DNA of 64,000 bases from positions 1,488,001-1,552,000 of the forward strand of contig OX596334.1 of assembly GCA_951394405.1 (NCBI GenBank), read 5' to 3'. The position numbers and the translations under genes are program-made. The DNA is from Coprinellus micaceus. Its lineage: Eukaryota > Basidiomycota > Agaricomycetes > Agaricales > Psathyrellaceae. Of the stretch, positions 58,745 through 64,000 are shown piece after piece (positions within the stretch are counted from its first letter, which is position 1; each line of letters starts with the position of its first letter). The notes under the pieces are model-generated. The model was not told where the DNA came from. It did not search any database and worked only from the letters and a program-made list of their open reading frames with translations.

Positions 58745-61270
58745 ATGTCATCCTGGCGCTTGCCCCACCACCCCGTCCCCCCTTCAGGACACCCGTGCGG
58801 CGAGGACAACCTCAGTCCCCCTCCGCGCTACTCTCAATTGGCCTTGGTCGTGGAATCCCAGGTGACTTCTTCCCACTCGTCAGCGACCTCTCCCGTCTCG
58901 GTAGACTATGCAGAACTTCGTGTGCCATCACGATTCTCTGCGACCTCGCTGGGATCTCAAATACCCTCCCCTTCATATACGGCTTTCGACAACGCCCCCG
59001 ATGCAGCCTCGATCTCGCCATCGACGGTAACACTACCGAACCCTCCACGGTATTCTAGCTTGTTGCAAAACGCCCAAGCTGCCACGAAGAGTGCGGGCTT
59101 AGGAAGGGGGGCAGTGGCTGCCTCCGAGTACACCTTCGATATTATGGCGGGCTTCAAATCTGAACGATGGGCGACACTACGACTGTATGATGCAAAATCC
59201 ACTGGGCATCGTGGTCCTAGGAAAGGAAGGCATCCCCGGTTTTCTAACATGGATACAATGTTGGGCAATGTGGAACTCCACCTCCCCACCCCTCAAACCA
59301 TTAGGAGCATAGAGCTCACGGTGCGTCCACTCGGGGAGTATCCAGTGACTCCCTTCATTGACGCTGGATTTAGTTGAAAGGCACCATAATCACTGGGGCA
59401 CTTGAGGACGGAGGTTCGACCAAATTTTTAGAGCAAGGATATACTCTCTGGGATCGCAAGTTCGGGAATCCCCGACTGGTAGCTCACGATTACACGCAGG
59501 CTTCCTCAAACTACGATGGAAAGCTGTCGGGAAGTTGGATATTCCCCTTTTCCATCCCTTTCCCGACACACGTGGACCTCTCCACTCTACGTGTGGTTTA
59601 CCCGAGGGGTAGCGAAAACCCAGTCCGCTTCCTCCCCGAACCCTTGCACGAAGAGTCGCCGTTAACTCCCTTCGACGTCGGCGGCGACCCAATTGGAATA
59701 CAGCCTGGCTTACATTCCGCACCCGTCCATCCATCCAACATTACACCCTTCGGTTTGGGGACACCTCATACGCCCACCGAGAAGGGCAGGCTGCTTTTGT
59801 CTCGTACTACTACGCTAATTCAAGCGCCCACATTCTCTCCCATCTCCCCGCCGAGCCCCGCTGCTCCGAGCACGCCGTTACTCGAACCATATACGCTCCG
59901 CTGTTCGGAGGCCAGCAGTCCACTTTCCCCTTCCTCTGCCTATGCCACGAAGTCTGGTCTCTCGCCTCCTCTTCACCAGGCGTCCGCTACCGGTGGCCAC
60001 TGGCGACCTGGAGGTGCATTTAGTATGCAAGACCCTGAACCCCCTACGTCTACGACTGGCTTCCCCCTCCCCCAGTCGTTCCTAGAGCGAGACGTCATGA
60101 CGAACGTCCAATACGGGATCACCTTGAACATCACCCACGGTATATTCTCCACGAAGAGCCGGTAAGTAGTTCAAACAGTTTCTTGCATATCATCCAAACT
60201 CAAACTCGGTCATTTAGGGTCAGTACTACCGTCATTTACACACCCGTCACGCTACCCCCCTCCATGACGCTAGGGCGTCAAATAGCCTACCAACAGAGGG
60301 AAATACCTCCCGGTCCAGATCTAGATCCGGATGGCTGGAAGCAGCTCCCCCTGGTCTCGATTCGGGGAACATTCAACGACCGGCAGACATTGACTGTCCA
60401 ATACGACCTATTTATCGCCACTCCTGTACGTCCTCATACCATTCCTCATTCACACCACCTCTGAAGCGCGAACACAGACATCCTATGCTCGAGGTACTGT
60501 GATACCTTGCTACCTTGCTATCTCTTGCGATGATATCAGCGCTTTGAACCTCTTTGCCAATCCCCGGACCCCGCGTATTAGGTTGCGACGCTCAACTCGT
60601 TTCCCTCAGAGTCAGGCGCCGCTTGCTCATCAGACAATCGGCTCGACCTGGCGTCGCGGAACTGGTCATTTCGGAGGAGACGGAGCTCCCAGTAGACCCA
60701 GGCTCTCCAGCACGCCCCTACGGATCACCCACCCCAAGAAGGGCGACTGGTCGAGCGGTCGGCAACCCGGGCAAGGTACCGATATTGGGTCTTCCACTGG
60801 CATGCGGCCAGAGGCCGAGGAGGAGGGGGAAGATATGCTTGGGTCTTCTGACGAAGACGACGAACAGGAGATAGGGGATGGAGCTGTCTGGTGCGCACCG
60901 GAACATTTTATGCAGGAGCCACGGATGAGGAGGTTGTACGGCGAAATACACCTCCCACGAAGCCTCCAGCCCACCTGCAAGTTCCCTTTGCTCAACATCC
61001 TTGTAAGTACAACCCCCTAGAATGTGAAAGCACACAGTACTAACATAGAGTTCCGCCATGGATTAGTACCACATCGAGCTTCTTGCCCCCGCAACAAACG
61101 CGTTTGTACCCGACATTGTGAATTCTTCTCGGAAAGGGAAGCCCCAAGCCATTGGTTCTGAGAAAGGGGCGCGAGGTGGGTATGCATATATCTCGCACTT
61201 GGTTGAGATTACTACAGATCCGAGGCGAGATGAGCCCATGCCAATTCCGTTCGTGAGTGCCCCGGATTGA
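58745..61270 (+). CDS. Arrestin-like (alpha-arrestin) trafficking adaptor
   Basis: Five exons: 58745-59320, 59374-60161, 60218-60425, 60478-61002, 61067-61270; 2301 nt, 766 residues. After a Ser/Pro-rich leader of about 115 residues the arrestin N-domain begins (YTFDIMAGFKSERWATLRLY), followed by NMDTMLGNVELHLP, LKGTIITG, LWDRKFGNPR and SWIFPFSIPFPTHVDLSTL. A long linker leads to the C-domain (VQYGITLNITHGIFS, VSTTVIYTPVTLPP, YARGTVIPCYLAISC). An acidic stretch (EAEEEGEDMLGSSDEDDEQE) lies near the end. Two PPxY motifs (PPRY at 26-29 and 100-103) sit in the leader; PPxY binds WW domains of Nedd4/Rsp5-type ubiquitin ligases, which alpha-arrestins recruit to membrane cargo. It converges with the HIRIP3-like gene, about 300 bases apart. 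Confidence 0.85.
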
Positions 61271-61572
61271 GCTAGAAAAAGAGAGGCTGGGGTAGCGGTC
61301 AGCGTGGTCATGTATCTAAATATTTCGGCAACAGCTCTATGATATGGTAGTCGTCACCGATTATAATTCAATGGCTCCAGTTGCGTCAAAAGGGTATCCA
61401 GCTGGTATATGGAGTAGACACAGTGAAGGTATGAACGGGAGTCCTGCAGTACAGCGAAGTTCAAACAGCATAGCAAGGGAATACGTAGACGTAAGAAGGG
61501 GGCAAGAACAAGAAAGGTAATTCAATAGGTAGCAGAGCGTTAAATTATCGGCACCAACACAAAGCAGCGAGC
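61271..61572. other. Convergent 3' flanks, arrestin-like and HIRIP3-like genes
   Basis: About 300 bases between two convergent stop codons. The plus strand is purine-rich near 61425-61520. It must contain both polyadenylation regions; no gene is seen. Confidence 0.55.
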
Positions 61573-63434
61573 TCAATCGCTATCACTCTGGTCCTGGAGG
61601 AACGCCGCAATGCTATTGCGAGCATTGCCCTATTGTTTGAGTCAAAGGAGGTCAGCGAGAGGAGTCGTACGGGAGAGTCAGTCGGCGCTTACAGATCTTC
61701 TTCTTGGAACGACGTCCTCCTCTTCCTCACTTTCCTCAACCTTCTCATCCTCGTCGCTCTCTACGACGTCCTGAACACTCTTCCGACCTCGACGGGTCTC
61801 GCGCTGTTCCATAGACTTGGCAAATTCTTTCACGTCCTCTGCAAAGGCTCAGTCAGTTTCATCACGTATAAATAGCGAAACCGAACGAACCTAGTTCCTG
61901 CTGGAACTCCCTCTTCGACTTGATCTCTTTCGCCTTCTCAAGGCTCAGTCGACCCGTCATACCCAGGTCACTCAAAACCTCCTTCAACTTCGCAATTTGT
62001 TGCCGCGAGTCGAGGTCCTTAAAAATCTTAGCCCACACCTTGCGTACCCCACACGCAAGGACAAGCGACTACGTCGAAGTTGATATGAGCTAAGGATAAG
62101 TCGGAGAAGAGGCTGCAGAGCCCGAAGCGTACCTTGAGCTTCTTGACCTGTTCCTCATCCTTGCTTAGGCCGGGCTTAGACGCGGATGCGCGCCGTTTCG
62201 TAGATGGCTCCTTTGCCTTGGATGAAGTGGAGAGGTCAGTTTAATAACTAACAGAGAAATGGGTGCGGGGTCGCGTACCTTCCCATCCTTCGCTTTGGTC
62301 TGCCTCTTCCGCTTCGGAGGCTCGTCGATAAGGTCTGACAACCCCGTTTCGCTGTCATCTCCGTTGTCAACGGGCTTTGGAGGAAGCTTTTTCTTGGGTG
62401 AAGGAGCTTTCGCCTTCGCCTTCGCCTTCTCGGTTTCGGTATCATTGTCTTCAGCCCCTGAGACGACCATCGCGGCGCCCTTTGGCGCTACTTTCTTCGG
62501 CGGGGACTTCTTGGGTTTGGGCTTCGCAGGGGATCGCTTCTTGGGTGAAGAAGCAGCTGCGGGTACGTCCTGCTCCACGTCCGACGTTGGGACGTGCTCT
62601 GGAGTTTTGTACAAGGCGCCATTCTTTGGTTTTTGTCCTGCTGGGGCAATAGGGCGGTCAGACTCGACTCGAATGAGGGAATACTACGCGGCGCACCTTG
62701 TGCTTTAGTAGCCCTTTTATTCGATTTTGGCTCCTCATCTACCTCCATACCGTCGTCATCTTCGTCCTCTGATGCGGCTTTAGTCTTGGACTTCCGACGC
62801 CTGGGCCCCGCCTTCGCCTTCGCGGCCGCTTTGACCTTGCCCTTCTTCGGCTTGCGTGATTCTTCTTCGTCGCTGTCGTCCTCCTGGTACTCTCCTTCAG
62901 TGCCTTCTGCATCGCCTTCGTCATCCGATACAGCAGGCTTCTGTGATTTCTTAGAACGAGCTGCCTTTCGCGGGGGCGATGGTGTGGCCTCAGCGGCAGG
63001 CGACGGGCTGCGTTTCCGCTTCGAAGTTGAAGCCGAGGCCGGTTTCTTGGCCGGTTTCTTAGGTTTGGGAGGTTCCTGCTTGGCTTCGTCCTCGCCTTCG
63101 CCGTCGTTCGACGCTTCCTCCTACAATTCCAATTCGCCCTGAGTTGAAATACAGAGACAGAAAGGCATGTAACACCACGCACTATGAGTTTCACGGTGGC
63201 CTCCTTGATGATCCCCTTGTAACGAGGATCGTCCGTAGTCCCTTCCTCCAAGTCCAACTCCTCCTCGACCTTCTGCCTTACAAGCTTGTGGGAGATCGTA
63301 CTGGCAGGCATAACCGTGATCAACAAAGTCCATTATCCAAAATAAAGGCCTTACTGGAGCTCTCCTCTCGCCACTATTGGCTTGACAATGCTATTGACAG
63401 CATCTATAAGGGTATCTTCGGAGATCTGGGGCAT
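61573..63434 (-). CDS. HIRIP3-like chromatin protein, candidate histone chaperone
   Basis: Eight exons: 63434-63355, 63300-63183, 63120-62697, 62640-62279, 62216-62133, 62068-61891, 61838-61693, 61629-61573; 1449 nt, 482 residues. The N-terminal 65 residues (MPQISEDTLIDAVNSIV, ISHKLVRQKVEEELDLEEG, YKGIIKEATVKL) form a small helical domain like the DEK-C-type start of HIRIP3. The middle is low-complexity Lys/Pro/Ser/Asp with several basic clusters suited to nuclear import. The C-terminal domain from about residue 357 (SLVLACGVRKVWAKIF, IAKLKEVLSDLGMTGRLSLE, IKSKREFQQELEDVKEFA) matches the conserved end of HIRIP3, a HIRA partner linked to H2A-H2B handling. It ends in an acidic tail (SDEDEKVEESEEED and FLQDQSDSD). 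The match is by recognition and not by search, so the name is probable, not certain. Confidence 0.72.
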
Positions 63435-63515
63435 GCGTGCAGGGCTCGAGGGTGTGGTTGAGAATTAAGCGCGCGTCGACGTCGCGACGCCTGTCACGTA
63501 GCGGTGACACATCAC

Positions 63516-63524
63516 ATGACTCAT
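63516..63524. promoter_or_regulatory. ATGACTCAT, AP-1/Gcn4-type site
   Basis: A perfect 9-base palindrome about 85 bases upstream of the HIRIP3-like start. It is the consensus for Gcn4/AP-1 bZIP factors. Flanking GTCACGTAGCGGTGAC and GGTCACGTCAC words add more bZIP-like half-sites. Confidence 0.45.
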
Positions 63525-63702
63525 AAGGTCACGTCACACACTTCCCACACGCTGACAGGGACGCGAGGATCGGAGGTGCTCCCCCTTGTTCCTGTCCATC
63601 CAACATGAATCCTGTTCTCTCGTTTCCAGCTCGATAGATCTGACTCTGGCTCTGGATCGTGTCATTGCTGTCTCTGACAAGGTGTCCGCTCAAATATGCC
63701 AG

Positions 63703-63716
63703 ATATATATATATAT
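63703..63716. repeat. (AT)7 microsatellite
   Basis: Seven AT units in a row in otherwise mixed intergenic sequence. Confidence 0.8.
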
Positions 63717-64000
63717 TCTCCAACACGGTGCTCAGCATTCTCCAGAAGATTGTGGCGGTCTATGGGCACTTCCATCCAATTTTGGCTCACGACCGTGAAG
63801 GTTGAAATGTGTCATTGCTAGGCATGTGGGGGGACGGTCAGGCTGTTAGGGGGCATCAGCTCCTGATTATAGGGTTTCCTGCTGTTGGAGGTATGTGCGT
63901 GTCCAGCAATTGAATACAGAACTCCACTCTGACTTGCTCAATTCAGCCCATTGCCCTCATTCGCCGGTGAGATCACACAAAGTCCTCCTGTGTGCTGTAT

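Larger units (their letters stand above)
63435..64000. other. HIRIP3-like gene promoter side, no gene to window end
   Basis: Holds a cluster of GTCAC/TCACGT words, a TGACTCA palindrome and an (AT)n tract. No coding region is supported to the window end. Confidence 0.5.

Overview
The window looks like nuclear DNA of a filamentous basidiomycete, most likely an Agaricomycete. Genes are split by many short introns (mostly about 45-80 nt, GT...AG). The gene set includes FunK1 fungal-type kinases and tandem families of F-box-like and MYND-finger proteins, which are typical expansions in mushroom-forming fungi. I see no transposon, CRISPR array, rRNA or convincing tRNA. Exon models were built by hand from splice signals, reading-frame phase and family similarity. 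Every multi-exon model given with explicit joints sums to whole codons, except the second MYND gene, which carries an apparent frameshift.

Layout. (1) 1-31 kb is dominated by eight paralogous F-box-like genes. Two lie on the minus strand at the left (1-1256, cut by the window edge; 2216-4090) and six on the plus strand (11238-13069, 14200-16090, 16754-18526, 19611-21053, 21564-23177, 29030-30790). Two of the six are decayed: the copy at 19611 has lost its C-terminus and the copy at 21564 has lost its F-box half. (2) A conserved minus-strand housekeeping block splits this array: diacylglycerol acyltransferase DGA1 (4714-6450, with 10-nt and 13-nt micro-exons), the AAA ATPase CDC48 (6892-9646) and tubulin-folding cofactor B (9807-10609). 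(3) Two MYND-finger paralogs (23544-25741 and 25942-27961) lie inside the right half of the array; the second has an apparent frameshift. (4) Two FunK1 kinases are transcribed divergently (30963-33205 minus, 34964-37214 plus); the second has HGD where kinases have HRD.

(5) The right half is mostly conserved single-copy genes: a Flo8-like LisH transcription regulator (38990-41884, minus), a very large START-domain protein with a C-terminal membrane segment (42321-48964, minus) divergent from pyridoxal kinase (49166-50491, plus), a probable 48-residue secreted peptide (52304-52511, plus), actin-related protein ARP2 (53611-55043, minus), an orphan (55779-57055, minus), an arrestin-like protein with two PPxY motifs (58745-61270, plus), and a HIRIP3-like histone-chaperone candidate (61573-63434, minus).

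How the genes relate. The F-box-like proteins are candidate SCF ubiquitin-ligase receptors and CDC48 extracts ubiquitylated proteins, but their adjacency is probably accidental: CDC48 is an old conserved gene and the array around it looks young and in birth-and-death turnover. The most unusual part of the window is that array: a large family with a shared, apparently unnamed C-terminal region built around an LDWNG motif, with visible decay products. The other notable items are the HGD FunK1 gene, the small secreted peptide, the micro-exons, and long pyrimidine-rich 3' flanks downstream of several minus-strand genes.
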